Below, piece by piece: positions 28,701-37,929 of a DNA stretch of 64,000 bases. Numbering within the stretch: position 1 is the first letter of the stretch; each line of letters opens with the position of its first letter. The stretch covers positions 16,736,575 to 16,800,574 of the forward strand of contig OZ038533.1 of the NCBI GenBank assembly GCA_964036665.1, read 5' to 3'. The notes under the pieces are model-generated. The model did not search any database. It saw only the letters and a list, made by a program, of their open reading frames with translations, and had not been told where the DNA came from. The translations under genes were made by a program, and so were the position numbers. Source of the DNA: Gordius sp. MW1. Its lineage: Eukaryota > Nematomorpha > Gordioida > Gordea > Gordiidae.

Positions 28701-29743
28701 TATTTTTATAATTTTAGGTATCAGCAAAGTTTAGATTTAATCTCAAATGTTGAAATACACAAAAAAAGTTTATAACTATCAAAAAACAAATTATTAATAA
28801 TTACAACCGAGTTTGACCCATGAAATTGAAACGGATATTTAGACAAAGAAAAATACGCGCGATTTGAATCTGAATCCGATATTAAGACAAGCCCAAATAT
28901 AAAATAAAATTTACTCAATTGTGACGCTCTGACGCTGGTAAGGTGAAATGAAGCAGGAGCGCAAGCGTCGAGCGCGTTATTGCAATGCAGCGCGGCTTCC
29001 GTACCGAAAAAGAGGGGCATGGAGTAGAGCAATAGGCTGGCTAAAAGTTCTGAGAGCGTCAAATCGTTGACGCTATCGCTGCCGTTGTAACGCTGTTGTT
29101 CGGAATTACCCAGCCCCGTTTGGGCTAGGAAAGCGAAGAGAACGCACACGGGTCCGAACGTGAGTATGACGACCAAATCCCCGAGCCCCACGAAATATTT
29201 GAGACCAACGCCCCCACCCGTGTATAGGAATGAGCCCGAGAGGCCACCAAAAAATACCAGCGCCAAATGTTCGAGCCTGGCTGGGGAAATGTGAGAGAGC
29301 AGTAGTAGGGCGGAGCAACTAGCTAGGTACAGTAGTCCCGCTACGTTTACGGTCTGTTCGGGCGTTATGAGACCGTCGATCAGGGTCCGATCTCTGGCGA
29401 ACGGACCACGCTTCAGGTCAAACCCGGTGTGAAAGTCGTAGTAAGAATTCACTAAATTACCAGCGGCGTGTACTGAAAGCGCTATGAAGAGCGTCAAGCC
29501 TAGCGTTAAGGGGGAAAAGCTGGGGTGCGTAGCGTCGTATTTATAAGCGAGCACGGTGCCTAACAGTATGGGAATCAAAGAAGCTCCAAAAGTCCAAGGC
29601 CTAATGGCTAAGCAGTAGGAGCGCGCTTTTGTGGCTGCGAGGCGCGCCACTCGACGCCAAGCGCCAGGGTCGTGAGCGCATTTGAAGGAAAAACTGCTCG
29701 ATTTGAACGTCACTTTGAGTGAGGTTTGGGTCGAAGTCGTCAT
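13766..29743 (-). CDS. UBIAD1: UBIAD1-type UbiA prenyltransferase, two recognisable parts about 14.8 kb apart
   Basis: Integral-membrane prenyltransferase of the UbiA superfamily, which makes menaquinone-4 and related quinones in ER/Golgi membranes. The N-terminal part runs from ATG 29743 to about 28968: MTTSTQTSLK, then YCLAIRPWTFGASLIPILLG, the first Asp-rich motif NSYYDFHTGFD, RTLIDGLITPEQ, LYTGGGVGLKYFVGLGD and FFGTEAALHCNN. The C-terminal part is 14101 (or 14104) to 13766: SLVTFASMIGPTWS, LLFAYF, WFLLPILTLRKAYRL, TVKLNFEMGVFYILACYLAP, stop TGA. Together they cover the family end to end. The second conserved motif (NNxRDxxxD in the family) falls at the junction and reads NNALDACA before homology is lost, and no strong GT donor lies there. 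The acceptor side has CCACAGCAG just before the C-terminal part. A micro-exon, a non-consensus donor at 28970-28917, or loss of function are all open. Confidence 0.88.
14130..16313. other. First part of the UBIAD1 intervening region
   Basis: About 2.2 kb on the exon-2 side of the UBIAD1 gap. Holds a short GGACA tandem (about 14449-14477) followed by a CCATGAATTGCGTGGCAATC segment like the tail repeat found near 22240 and 50475, several CACGTG E-box hexamers (15307-15419), a C-run near 15740 and poly-G element copy 3. No coding sequence recognised. Confidence 0.4.
15884..16056. mobile_element. Poly-G/poly-C short transposon, copy 3
   Basis: Starts CATGGGCGTAGCCAAG and ends TAACTACGCCCATG. Contains GGGGGGGGGCAATAATGA near the left and a long C-run near the right. 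Lies in the UBIAD1 intervening region. The flanks do not give a convincing duplication. Confidence 0.8.
17996..18277 (-). repeat. tRNA-derived SINE-like unit, most complete copy
   Basis: Read on the - strand, the head has a tRNA-like shape: TGGTGTGACGGGTTATAGCGC (A-box-like) and, about 40 bases on, GGGTTCAAGCTCGGGAG (B-box-like). The body follows: TTGTTAATATCATTGATAAT, GACCAATGGAAAAAATGACC and a tail GCCCTCCCCTACAAGGGTCT. The same head and body recur at 21486-22205. Polymerase III origin is inferred from the boxes only. Confidence 0.6.
18900..20824. mobile_element. 1.9 kb fold-back DNA transposon with about 735-bp inverted repeats
   Basis: Ends GGGACATTCCATGTCAAATC (18900) and its inverse GATTTGACATGGAATGTCCC (to 20824). 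Left arm reaches about 19635, right arm starts about 20090. Flanks may show a 4-bp AATA duplication. The about 455-bp spacer encodes on the - strand a coherent open stretch from about 20065 to 19731, including WWLALVTDNN, HLCGPSNSFAFPNRCHKLSL and TTTGRTYTLS, ending in a stop. From memory this resembles the C-terminal domain of uncharacterised transposon-associated proteins of invertebrates, so the element is probably a non-autonomous derivative that kept the last exon of its parent. Superfamily not determined. Confidence 0.85.
20934..21470. repeat. Tandem array of 105-130 bp units with a CCAATGG palindrome
   Basis: Five successive units, each with TTGGCCAATGGTCATTTTTT, CCATTGGTCAG and CAGCCAG...GACGGCCAAAAAGTC or GACACGGTAAAAGTGG, followed by AAAAAATTTCGA. 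The pair CCAATGG / CCATTGG can form a small hairpin in each unit. The same unit is the body of the SINE-like copies on either side. Confidence 0.8.
21486..22265 (-). repeat. Further tRNA-like SINE copies
   Basis: B-box-like GTGGGTTCGAATCCCGGAG appears on the - strand at 21486-21504 and 21818-21835, and a CCCGGGTTCAAGCCAGGGAG variant near 22160-22180. Each is followed on the - strand by the body motif with GACCAATG and ATGCCCTCCCCTACAAGG. A short duplication of GGTAAGGGGCACAGGGACCC (21855-21920) sits between copies. Confidence 0.6.
25508..25695. mobile_element. Poly-G/poly-C short transposon, copy 4, with perfect 8-bp duplication
   Basis: Starts CATGGGCGTACCCAGG and ends CCTGGTACGCCCATG. The 8-bp direct repeat AGGAGTAC lies at 25500-25507 and 25696-25703. 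Interior: long G-run, a second G-run, then C-runs. This copy defines the element ends and the 8-bp target site, as in hAT elements. Confidence 0.9.
26109..26462. mobile_element. Poly-G/poly-C short transposon, copy 5
   Basis: Starts CATGGGCGTACGCAGG and ends CTGCGTACGCCCATG. Flanks CCCGCCTT and CACGCCTT match at 7 of 8 bases. Internally it repeats CCTTTTTTTTTGCTCTCAGG twice and holds several C- and G-runs, with signs of internal duplication. Nested in hAT B. Confidence 0.85.
26554..27913. mobile_element. 1.36 kb hAT-like element (AGAGACCTGCA ends) with 8-bp duplication
   Basis: Ends TAGAGACCTGCACGGGC and (right) TGCAGGTCTCTA. Perfect 8-bp direct repeat GATATAAT at 26546-26553 and 27914-27921. 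Subterminal GC-rich motifs GGCCCGG and CCGGGCCGGGCC at both ends. The interior is AT-rich with no coding sequence, so it is non-autonomous. Nested in hAT B. Confidence 0.9.
28117..28271. mobile_element. Poly-G/poly-C short transposon, copy 6
   Basis: Diverged copy: CATGAGCGTGCCTGG at left, GGCTACGCCTATG at right, with GGCAATAATGA and GCAGCCGACCCTCCCTGCC shared with copy 3. Sits next to the eroded end of hAT B and may have helped to disrupt it. Confidence 0.75.
28560..28894. mobile_element. GGGCTTGTCTTAATA-ended MITE, copy 1
   Basis: Starts GGGCTTGTCTTAATATCGG and ends CCGATATTAAGACAAGCCC, a perfect 19-bp inverted repeat. A second copy is at 48198-48552. It lies about 75 bases from the last recognisable UBIAD1 N-terminal codon, on the intron side. 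Flanks TAA and AAA are compatible with a 3-bp target site. Non-coding. Confidence 0.88.
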
Positions 29744-29785
29744 AGATGGCTGACCGAGAGAGAGAGCGCGTTTTGACGCTCTACT

Positions 29786-29793
29786 CTATATAG
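29786..29793 (-). promoter_or_regulatory. TATA-like box upstream of UBIAD1
   Basis: CTATATAG lies about 45 bases before the UBIAD1 ATG, followed by a GA/CT-rich stretch. Spacing would allow a short 5' leader. Sequence similarity only. Confidence 0.25.
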
Positions 29794-30340
29794 TAGGGGG
29801 AGCGTTTTAGTAGAGCTTCGCATATACAAAAATAAAATAATCGATAATTTTTCACGTAACCACAAGCTTATGGTTGAATTTTGAAAACAAATACTGCCAC
29901 CTGATCTATAATGATGATGATACTTTAAAAAAAACTATTACGATATTATTTACATGGAATACTTCGACGAAATCTTTATAAGTGAATATGGCGGAAGTAA
30001 GATTACAAATATTTGAAACTTTTTAGTCGCCATATATAGAATTTGCCTTAAAAACTACCATATAAATCTAGGCGCCGGGGGGGGGGGGGGTAAGGGGGTA
30101 TAGGTTTCCATTACTAATAAACGAGGAAGGAAGGAAGTTTTTTGTGCGTATATTATATGGTACATAAAATTCGATAAGACCTTGAGAATCCGTTATGAAT
30201 CTACTCATTCGTGACCAAATTTTTCTATTTATAAAAGGGAAAAATATCACAACGACAGTGTATTATTTTGACGATGCGCCACGAAAAAATGCATATTTTT
30301 GTGAATAATTTAAAGTCTAAAAAGAAAAATGGGTTTTAAG
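29794..30340. other. UBIAD1 upstream flank
   Basis: AT-rich. Holds a G-run at about 30078-30090. No conserved coding sequence seen. Confidence 0.3.
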
Positions 30341-31205
30341 CAAGACACCTACACGGCCCGGCCACGGGCCTGGACGGGTTAGGTAACCAGGTTCCGCCGA
30401 GTCCAGATATAAATTAAGGCTCAATTACGACCCGCAACATTAAAATTATGTTTTTATCTTTTTGCTTTATAAAAAATAGTGTTTTTTTATAATGTTTTTT
30501 AAATTATTAATTTTTGTATTTATTAAAGAATTTAATTAAAATTAATTTTTCTTCATGGTATAAATTATGATTCAGTTGCAATTGACAAAAAAGCAAAAAA
30601 CAAATAAATGTCTACGAAAATGCATTTGTAGATATAAATGTGTGCATCTAACTCTAACCCTAACCTAAAACCCTGGCCTAAAAAACTAACCCTGACGTTT
30701 TCATCTCTGTAAACCTTTCTCAGGAGCATTTTCGTTAAATATGCATAGACATTTTGTCAGTTAAACTTTGGTCAAATGCATCGATACCTTAATTATCTGC
30801 AAACTCCCTTATGTTTTTATCTTTAATGTGGTTGTGAGAGTTAAAGAAGTAAAAGTTGTCAAATAAATTTAACCTTAAATAAGGTTTGCAAAACTTATAT
30901 TTGGCACATTTGATTTAATGTTTCTGGGCTACATGTACCACTAGGAAATATTTTGAAATGGTGGGTAGCACGTTGGAAGAAATACAAACGCGGAAAGACC
31001 AAGAAATATAATTTTAACATAGTATTTTTGATCATTTCAAACATGCAAACAAATGGTTCTAAATTAAGTTAATAAATTACAATTCCAAAATATGAAACAA
31101 ACATTAGCAGGCCCAGCCCAGGGCTATACTTTATAAACCCAAGTTTATAATTTGTGATCATATGTATGGGTCAGATTAAGCCTAAAAAACCCGTTGCAGG
31201 TCTCT
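30341..31205. mobile_element. hAT-like element related to that at 26554, second copy
   Basis: Left end CAAGACACCTACACGGCCCGG, right end CCCGTTGCAGGTCTCTT, imperfect inverse repeats like the element at 26554. Flanks GTTTTAAG and TTTTTAAG match at 7 of 8 bases. The interior is AT-rich and non-coding; it includes CTAACCCTAACC-like sequence near 30650-30695. Confidence 0.7.
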
Positions 31206-32697
31206 TTTTTAAGCCATCCTCAGCTTTGTTTTAAGACAAAAATATAAATATTGTAACCAAAGAGCAGTTGTAAATAGGTAGATTATATAGTTTTAAGTCC
31301 TGACATTAAAATAAGACAAAGGTTTCAAACATCATAGCAAATAAGAACTTCCTATAAATTAAAAAGATTACCAAGGTGTGCAAATAACACATTTTATACT
31401 TATATTAATGTATGGTTCAATAATCATATATTGTTTAAAATAGAGATAAGTATATGGATAAAAATTAAATAAAATATAGATTTTTAGGTATGTATGGTGT
31501 ATTAAAAACTTAAGACATTTTAAATGTTTAAGACCTAAGCATTACACATTAAGCAGGGTAGATAAGGGCATATTTATTCTGTTCATCAAACATAATTAAC
31601 CCATCACTTTATTTATATTACAAATAAATAATCATACTAATTCTATAATTGTAAAGCAATCAGATAATTTGAATCAAAAGCCTTTATAAGCAAAAAATAA
31701 AAAATTATTTTGTATGTTCTACAAATACCTTTATGAATTGTAAGCGTGAATGAATGCCTAAACCTTATGTTTTGCTTTTTGATAAACTTTTTGAGTTCTA
31801 TGTATACAATAGAATATTTTACAACGTTATAAAATAGATCCCAATTTAGACACCTATTTATAATATTTTATGATACTGAAAATATGTAGTGCTATTAAAT
31901 TTTGATCCATTAAAATTGTGGACAAACAGGCATAAGCATAAAGCACTATTCAATCAATAGATTATATTTTAGGAGAAACAAAACCTTAAACCTTCAAAGA
32001 GAATTTATCTTAGATAATAGGGTCTTGTTATTTCATTTCAGTTAATATAATTCCGCGTTCCACACCCCCTCTCAGTAATGTAGACCCCCCCTATTGACAA
32101 AAAAACGATTCTTTTTCAAATTATATGAAAAAACTCCATGATATATTATACGAATCTTGTTAGTGTTGAGATAAATAATATATTATTTTAATTATTTGAG
32201 ATATAATTTAATATGAAATCTACTAATTCTAACACTATTAATACAAAAGTTTTTTGCCCCGAGTGCCTGTTTTAAGAGATTTAATTATTAATTTTTTTCT
32301 AAAAAATTATCTCAACCTCTAGAATAAACGAGGAAGTTGCTAATACAAGCCAATTTTTAGTATAAAAGATTTATAATTTAATTTTTCCAAGTATTTAACA
32401 TGGTTGTTTAAACTTAAATTAGATTCCTTGTTTTTAGAGATTGCGTGTATTATATAACTAGAGAAGAATATAATTATAAAATATAATTAATTGAAACTCA
32501 ATGTAAATGCTGTTTTACAAGTCGTTTTGCACATCTCATTCACGTATGCTTCATTTTAAAGCTATAATGTCTCTTTTCTTTAGAAATGGAACGTGCCAAT
32601 TCTAGAAATTGATGTAAAATTTCAACTAAAAATTAATATTCCTTATGTAAAATAAACATTTGTAAAGTCTATTTTTTATGTTCATGAGTGTCAGGAT
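31206..32697. other. AT-rich gene-free stretch before the gypsy element
   Basis: About 1.5 kb with no conserved open frame. A C-run segment (CACACCCCCTCTCAG, about 32062) is the only compositional change. The last five bases, AGGAT (32693-32697), are the target duplication of the next element. Confidence 0.4.
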
Positions 32698-32874
32698 TAA
32701 AATGTAGTATTCTTAACTACAATGTAGTATATCAACTACTCAGAAATCGCTGAAGCTTTTTATTAATATGCAAAATCAACTAAAACATGTGATAATCCAA
32801 AAACGTGTATATTCCCACTAGGAACAACGAACTTAAACGTATATATAAATACAAGTATAAATCTATGATATACA
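32698..32874 (-). repeat. 3' LTR of the gypsy element
   Basis: Matches 36728-36905 base for base except for a missing T near the edge (GATATACA versus GATATTACA). Contains AATAAAAAGCTT on the coding strand, a possible polyadenylation signal. Confidence 0.93.
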
Positions 32875-32886
32875 TTTCTCCCTATT

Positions 32887-34149
32887 TTAAAAGTTAAATT
32901 CATCGTGGAATCGTACCGGTGGTTTTGATATTCTTGTTGAACGTCGCAATATAGGGGGACTTTCAACTCCTTCTATGTTTTGTTCCAAACCTGTTGTCGC
33001 AGTCTCTAAACTTGGCATAAACTGTGATCGCAGCCTAAACTTCATTTGATCAGCATGTTTTCTTTTGATACCACCGTCTGTCCGGACATTATAGGAATAG
33101 TGGCCCTTCCGTTCTACAATAATACCTTTGTACCATCCCGGCTTAATTTCGTTGCGAATCCATACTGGATCTCCAACATCAAATTCCCTAAAACGTACAT
33201 TTTGATCGTGATATGTTTTCTGCTTCCATATCTTCTCCCTTATTACGTTTCTTAAATCCGGCTTTATTAAATCTAGTGCGGTTTGTAATCTCCTTCCTAA
33301 AAATAATTCGGATGGGGTTTTTCCCGTCGTCGCTTGAGGAGAGTTTCTGTAACTTATCAAGACCTGTTGGAGACAAAGTTCTTTGTTCCAAGTCTGTTTT
33401 CTCGCCGCATAATATCTTGTTTTTAACGTCCTTATCATCCTTTCGGCCTGCCCATTGGCTTTAGGATGATATGGAGTCGATTTTATGTGAGTAATATTAT
33501 TTGAAACACAGAATTTGAAAAATTCTTGTCCAGCAAATTGTGGTCCATTGTCTGACACAATCTGCGCCGGAATTCCAAATCTACAGAACCAATTCCGTAG
33601 ATGATTGATTACGGCCGATGTTGTTGTCGAAGTTACCGTTGCTACCTCAATCCATTTTGAGAATGAGTCTACTAATACTAACCACCATTTTCCTTCTATT
33701 GGACCAGCTATATCAATGTGCACACGGTCCCACACACGATCAGGTAAATTTCATGGATAGAGCGGTACCTGCTTTTCTGGAGGTGTCACTTCTTGACATC
33801 CTTCGCATGATTTTACATGTCTGTCAATGTCTTCATCCATTCTCGGCCAATAAACATAATAGCGACAAACATTTCGCATCCCAGTAATTCCAGGATGTCC
33901 TTGATGTAAAATCCGAAGAACCAAATTCTGTAAAGATTTCGGAATGATCAACCTATTTCCTAGAAATAGTAGTCCACTTTCGTATGAAATCTCTTCACGT
34001 TTATTGGAATATCCTTTTATATCTAACTGAAATTTGGACATGTCAATGCGCCAATTGCGCTCAATAGCACGAATTAATTCTAGACAACTAAGATCTGTCT
34101 TTATTGCATTTTTAATCATTTCTCTATTCAGTGTTAAGTCCTCGATCAT
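32887..34149 (-). pseudogene. Gypsy integrase part, broken by an in-frame stop
   Basis: Continues Pol in a frame shifted from the RNase H part. Zinc-binding domain: H and H in HQGHPGITGMRNVCRYYVYW (about 33900), CEGCQ (about 33795). An in-frame TGA at 33748-33750 follows PLYP. The same frame then continues with the catalytic core: DRVHIDIAGP (D), VSDNGPQFAG (D), HPKANGQAERMIRTLK (E). The C-terminal chromatin/DNA-binding part ends RFHDEFNF at 32887, 13 bp before the LTR. Two lesions (frameshift and stop) make this copy defective. Confidence 0.92.
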
Positions 34150-36697
34150 TAATAACCCAATAATTTATATTTGCATCGTCACCATCTTCGTGAGTAGTCA
34201 ATCTAGACAGAGCATCTGCACATTTGTTGTCTTTACCCATACGATATTTAATTTCATGATATGAATTTAATAGTAAAGCCCAACGTACCAGCCTGTTATT
34301 AACTATTTTGGGTAGATCCCTTTTACAACCGAAAATTCTTTCTAACGGTTTGTGGTCCGTTGTTAACGTAAATTCTCGTCCTCTGAGATACTGATTAAAT
34401 TTCTCAACTCCAAAAATTATGGCTCTAGCTTCACGGTCAATCGTCAAATAATGTTTTTCTGATTGGCTCAACGTTCTAGAAGCATAAGCTATGGGTCTTT
34501 CAGATTTGTCGGGAAAAACATGAGATATCACGGCGCCTACACCTGTCTCGGACGCATCAACTGCAAGATTAACTGGTAACGTTGTACTATACGGTACTAA
34601 GGTGTCAGTAGATGAAAGCATCAACTTAACTTCATCAAAAATTTTTTGTTCCTGAATTGTCCATCTCCACATTATGGTAGAACCAGTTAAGGCATGTAGT
34701 GGAGCACATTTTTCGTGTAATCGAGGAATAAACCGTTCCTGATAATTTACAAGACCTAAAAATGAGCGTAGCTCCTTTTTATTTTCTGGTATCTTGAAAT
34801 TCTTAATTGACTCAATGCGTTCTTCTGTAGGGTGGATACCTGTCGAATCAATTTTATGTCCTAGATAGATAACTGAGTTTTGGAAAAATTTTACTTTTTC
34901 CTTTTTTGCTTTCAGCCCAGCATTTTGTATTCTTGTTAGGACCTCGTTTAGATTTTTCAAATGGTCATCTTGATTTAACCCCGTGACTATAATATCATCT
35001 AACAGTACCCCAGTGTGCGGAATTCCCTTTAATAAGTTTTCCATATATCGTTGAAAAAGATTTGGTGCCGTCGCTAAACCAAATGGAAAACGTTTGTACC
35101 TAAAATGACCAACATGCGTAGCAATTGTTAACAATTGTCTACTCTCTTCATCTACCATCATTTGTAAATACGCGTCGCGTAGATCTATCACTGTATATTT
35201 CTCACCACCAGCTATTTTTGTAATTAGATCATCAAATGTTGGCAGCATATGATCATTGGTACTAAGGTAGGGGTTCAAAGTAACTCTGAAATCCCCACAG
35301 ATTCGAATAGAACCATTTCCTTTAACAACATTTACCGTTGGTGTGATCCATTTAACTTCACTTAAAGATGGGTCCACTCGTTCAATAATGTTTTCGTCCT
35401 CCAACCTTTTTAATTCCAATTCTACTTTTTTCCTTAACGGAAACGGTACCCTTCGGGGTTGAAATGATATTGGCTGGCTTTCATCTTTTAAAAATATTTT
35501 GACTTTATAATTCTTAATAACTCCGGGGCCATCGCTAAATATAGTTGGATACCGAGTAAGTAATAGGGAATCTAATTCCTGTTGTATTTTGTTTATTGAA
35601 ACCTCACCCGGCAGGTCAAGGTCAAACGCTTTTATCCAGTCAAGGCCAAAAATTGCCCCTTCGTTTGCTGTTGTAACCACTACAGGTAATGTCAAAACTT
35701 TTAGACCAAGTTGAACTGTAACTTTAGTTTTGCCTAAGATTGGTATTGGATGGTATCCAAAAGATCTTAATTTTGGGCATTCTTCAAGAGTTGGATTCTG
35801 AATCAAATTATATATTTCTTGGTTTATAATTGAGACTGCTGCTCCTGTGTCGAAAAGCATCTTGCATAGTTTTTGGTTGATACAAACCTTGATATAGGGT
35901 TTCTTCATCCCCAAACTTGTATAATTTTTTACGTGTAAAGTATTTATCATATTGACAGATCCTGTATGACAAAATCTTGCAAAGTGTCCCCTTCTGTGGC
36001 ATTTGTAGCAATCTTTATTAAATGCTGGGCACTTGTTAACTTCATGCACCCTTCCACATCTCTCACATCTTTTAGTAGATGTTGATCCTTGGTGGAGAAA
36101 TTTCTTTGTGGTGACATGTCTAAATTTTGGCTTAGACTTTTGATATATTACATCTATTTCATGAGTTACTACTTCATTTCTTGCTAATTCCATTGCTTCA
36201 GCAATTTTATACAAATCTTCAAACGTAATTGCATTTCCTTCGGGATCAACTGCATCTGGCCATCTTGTTCTAACTTCAATTTCAAAAGTTTTATTCTGTA
36301 TTCCATGCAAAAATTGATCCCTCAACCTTTCATTAAGTTGTATAGAAAAGTCACATTCTTCTGCAATTTGTTTCAATTTTGTTGCATAATCTTTTATTGA
36401 CTCTCCATCATTTTTTAGGCAACGAATAAACATTAATCTATTATGAAAAATGGTATTTTTTACAGTAAATACCTTTCTGATGATTTGAATCCATTCATTA
36501 TATTTTAGTTTAGTAATATCCTTTGGGTATACAAAAGTTCTTATCTTCTCGATGTGAGATAGGCCCATATACGCCAATATCAGCGTGGTGGCTTTCTTAT
36601 CCAAATTTTCAATATTCCTGGCCCTAAAAATATTTTCAATGGTAAATATATAAGAATCAATCTTATCTGTGCCATTGTAGCAAGGAATTATGTCCAT
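34124..36697 (-). CDS. Gypsy Gag-Pol: capsid, zinc knuckles, protease, RT, RNase H
   Basis: 857 codons from ATG 36697 (an upstream TTG-led extension has no support). Order: capsid-like N-terminus (about residues 1-180), two CCHC-type knuckles (CERCGRVHEVNKC and CYKCHRRGHFARFC, about 211-243), aspartic protease FDTGAAVSII (about 276), reverse transcriptase with FPFGLATAPNLFQRYMENLL and the catalytic LLDDIIVTG (usual form YLDD), then RNase H with AVDASETGVGAVIS and TTDHKPLERIF. The frame ends at 34124 after INYWVINDRGLNTE, where the integrase continues in another frame from the overlapping 34149 start. The change looks like a single frameshift rather than a normal stop. Confidence 0.93.
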   Translation of the reverse strand: MDIIPCYNGTDKIDSYIFTIENIFRARNIENLDKKATTLILAYMGLSHIEKIRTFVYPKDITKLKYNEWIQIIRKVFTVKNTIFHNRLMFIRCLKNDGESIKDYATKLKQIAEECDFSIQLNERLRDQFLHGIQNKTFEIEVRTRWPDAVDPEGNAITFEDLYKIAEAMELARNEVVTHEIDVIYQKSKPKFRHVTTKKFLHQGSTSTKRCERCGRVHEVNKCPAFNKDCYKCHRRGHFARFCHTGSVNMINTLHVKNYTSLGMKKPYIKVCINQKLCKMLFDTGAAVSIINQEIYNLIQNPTLEECPKLRSFGYHPIPILGKTKVTVQLGLKVLTLPVVVTTANEGAIFGLDWIKAFDLDLPGEVSINKIQQELDSLLLTRYPTIFSDGPGVIKNYKVKIFLKDESQPISFQPRRVPFPLRKKVELELKRLEDENIIERVDPSLSEVKWITPTVNVVKGNGSIRICGDFRVTLNPYLSTNDHMLPTFDDLITKIAGGEKYTVIDLRDAYLQMMVDEESRQLLTIATHVGHFRYKRFPFGLATAPNLFQRYMENLLKGIPHTGVLLDDIIVTGLNQDDHLKNLNEVLTRIQNAGLKAKKEKVKFFQNSVIYLGHKIDSTGIHPTEERIESIKNFKIPENKKELRSFLGLVNYQERFIPRLHEKCAPLHALTGSTIMWRWTIQEQKIFDEVKLMLSSTDTLVPYSTTLPVNLAVDASETGVGAVISHVFPDKSERPIAYASRTLSQSEKHYLTIDREARAIIFGVEKFNQYLRGREFTLTTDHKPLERIFGCKRDLPKIVNNRLVRWALLLNSYHEIKYRMGKDNKCADALSRLTTHEDGDDANINYWVINDRGLNTE

Positions 36698-36727
36698 GGC
36701 CAAAGAATAAATGTAGTACCGCGCCAA

Positions 36728-36905
36728 TAAAATGTAGTATTCTTAACTACAATGTAGTATATCAACTACTCAGAAATCGCTGAAGCTTTTTATTAATATG
36801 CAAAATCAACTAAAACATGTGATAATCCAAAAACGTGTATATTCCCACTAGGAACAACGAACTTAAACGTATATATAAATACAAGTATAAATCTATGATA
36901 TTACA
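36728..36905 (-). repeat. 5' LTR of the gypsy element
   Basis: Begins TGTAATATCATAG on the coding strand and ends ACTACATTTTA, directly before the probable primer-binding site. Followed on the + side by the target duplication AGGAT. Confidence 0.93.
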
Positions 36906-36989
36906 AGGATAGCACAATATATCTGTCAGTTACGCGTGATTAACGTGCCAATGCGCATTTTTATCTCGTTGACTCTTAAACCTTACACC

Positions 36990-37134
36990 GGCATCGGAAT
37001 TATAGGAGGGCAATAATGATTTAGGGAGGGGCAAAATAAACATTTTTTGCAAAATTTTAATAAATTCACCAAATTTTTTAATTTAGAGGGGAGCAGCCGC
37101 TCCTTCCTGCCCCCTCTCCTTGGCTAAGCCCATG
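36990..37134. mobile_element. Poly-G/poly-C short transposon, copy 7
   Basis: Left end eroded (GCATCGGAATTATAGG), right end CTTGGCTAAGCCCATG. Shares GGCAATAATGATTTAGGG and GCAGCCGCTCCTTCCTGCC with copies 2 and 3. Adjacent to copy 8. Confidence 0.7.
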
Positions 37135-37193
37135 GATATGCAAACCACTGTCATATTCATATAGTATTAATTTTCCCAATATGCATGGCGTAG

Positions 37194-37320
37194 CCAGGGA
37201 GATGCAGGGAGGGGCGGTTGCCCCCCTCTAAATTAAAAAAATCTTCAAGTTTATCATAATTATGGCTAAAATTTTAAAAAATCATTTTGTCTAAATCATC
37301 AAATTCTGGCTATGCCCATG
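37194..37320. mobile_element. Poly-G/poly-C short transposon, copy 8 (inverted)
   Basis: Starts CATGGCGTAGCCAGGGAG and ends TCTGGCTATGCCCATG. Internal AATTATGGCTAAAATTTT and ATCATTTTGTC are the reverse order of copies 2 and 3. A 5-bp ATGCA occurs at both edges. Confidence 0.75.
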
Positions 37321-37929
37321 CACATATGTATGTATGTATTTTTTGCCCCGAAGACGCCCAAGAGCTTAGTAAGTGCAATCTAAGGTTGAGCCCCTTCTCA
37401 CGCCAAATGGCGCACAAGGCCACGTTATTGCTAACGTGTGATTTTATTCCTGTAACAAATGTATGGATTATGCAATGTAAATATGTATTTGCCCGGATGA
37501 AATTCTAGAACTTAGCTAAATCGGCAAGCTAAGATTGAGTTCCATCTGACACCTACTTGTATTGGACTAGAAGTCACAATAGTGCAGGCATAGGCATAGA
37601 GGTGACGCAAGTTCGTAGGCAGCACATGGTTTATAAAAATCATAAGTGAAACATAAATTAACATACCATCTACGGCGATTACTGGAGCTAAGAGATATTT
37701 TGCCTAGTTAGGTTGTACACTGGTCCCTGCTTGAGAGAGAAAGAGAAAAAAAAACGTTCTGGAAGGAGCTGAAAAAGTTTCCAATGCAACTGCTTGAATA
37801 TTGTCAGACTGCGAGAAGAGGGTTTGGTGGTTTATGGATGGAAAAAAAAAATCCGTGCTGGAAGTTGAAAGAGAGCTATATTGCATGGCTTGGCCGTCAA
37901 CAGACAGATGATACAAGTTAGGATAATAG
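37321..37929. other. Gene-free stretch
   Basis: No conserved coding sequence. Contains a GTATGTATGTATT microsatellite near 37327 and A-rich runs. Probably old repeat debris. Confidence 0.3.

Larger units (their letters stand above)
32698..36905 (-). mobile_element. Ty3/gypsy LTR retrotransposon, 4.2 kb, nearly intact
   Basis: Flanked by the 5-bp duplication AGGAT (32693-32697 and 36906-36910). LTRs 32698-32874 and 36728-36905 are about 177 bp and differ by a single T insertion as far as I can read. Coding is on the - strand. Next to the 5' LTR is TTGGCGCGGTAC, a likely primer-binding site. Upstream of the 3' LTR is the purine tract AAAATAGGGAGAAATG. Order gag, protease, RT, RNase H, integrase is the gypsy order. 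The near-identical LTRs imply a recent insertion. Confidence 0.95.

Noticed and set aside
30651-30695. CTAACCCTAACC-like tract as a telomere repeat
   Set aside because: Only two or three imperfect units inside a hAT-like element; the similar tract at 39019-39065 lies inside a MITE.
33046-33464. + strand open frames in the gypsy region
   Set aside because: They are shadows of the integrase gene on the opposite strand.
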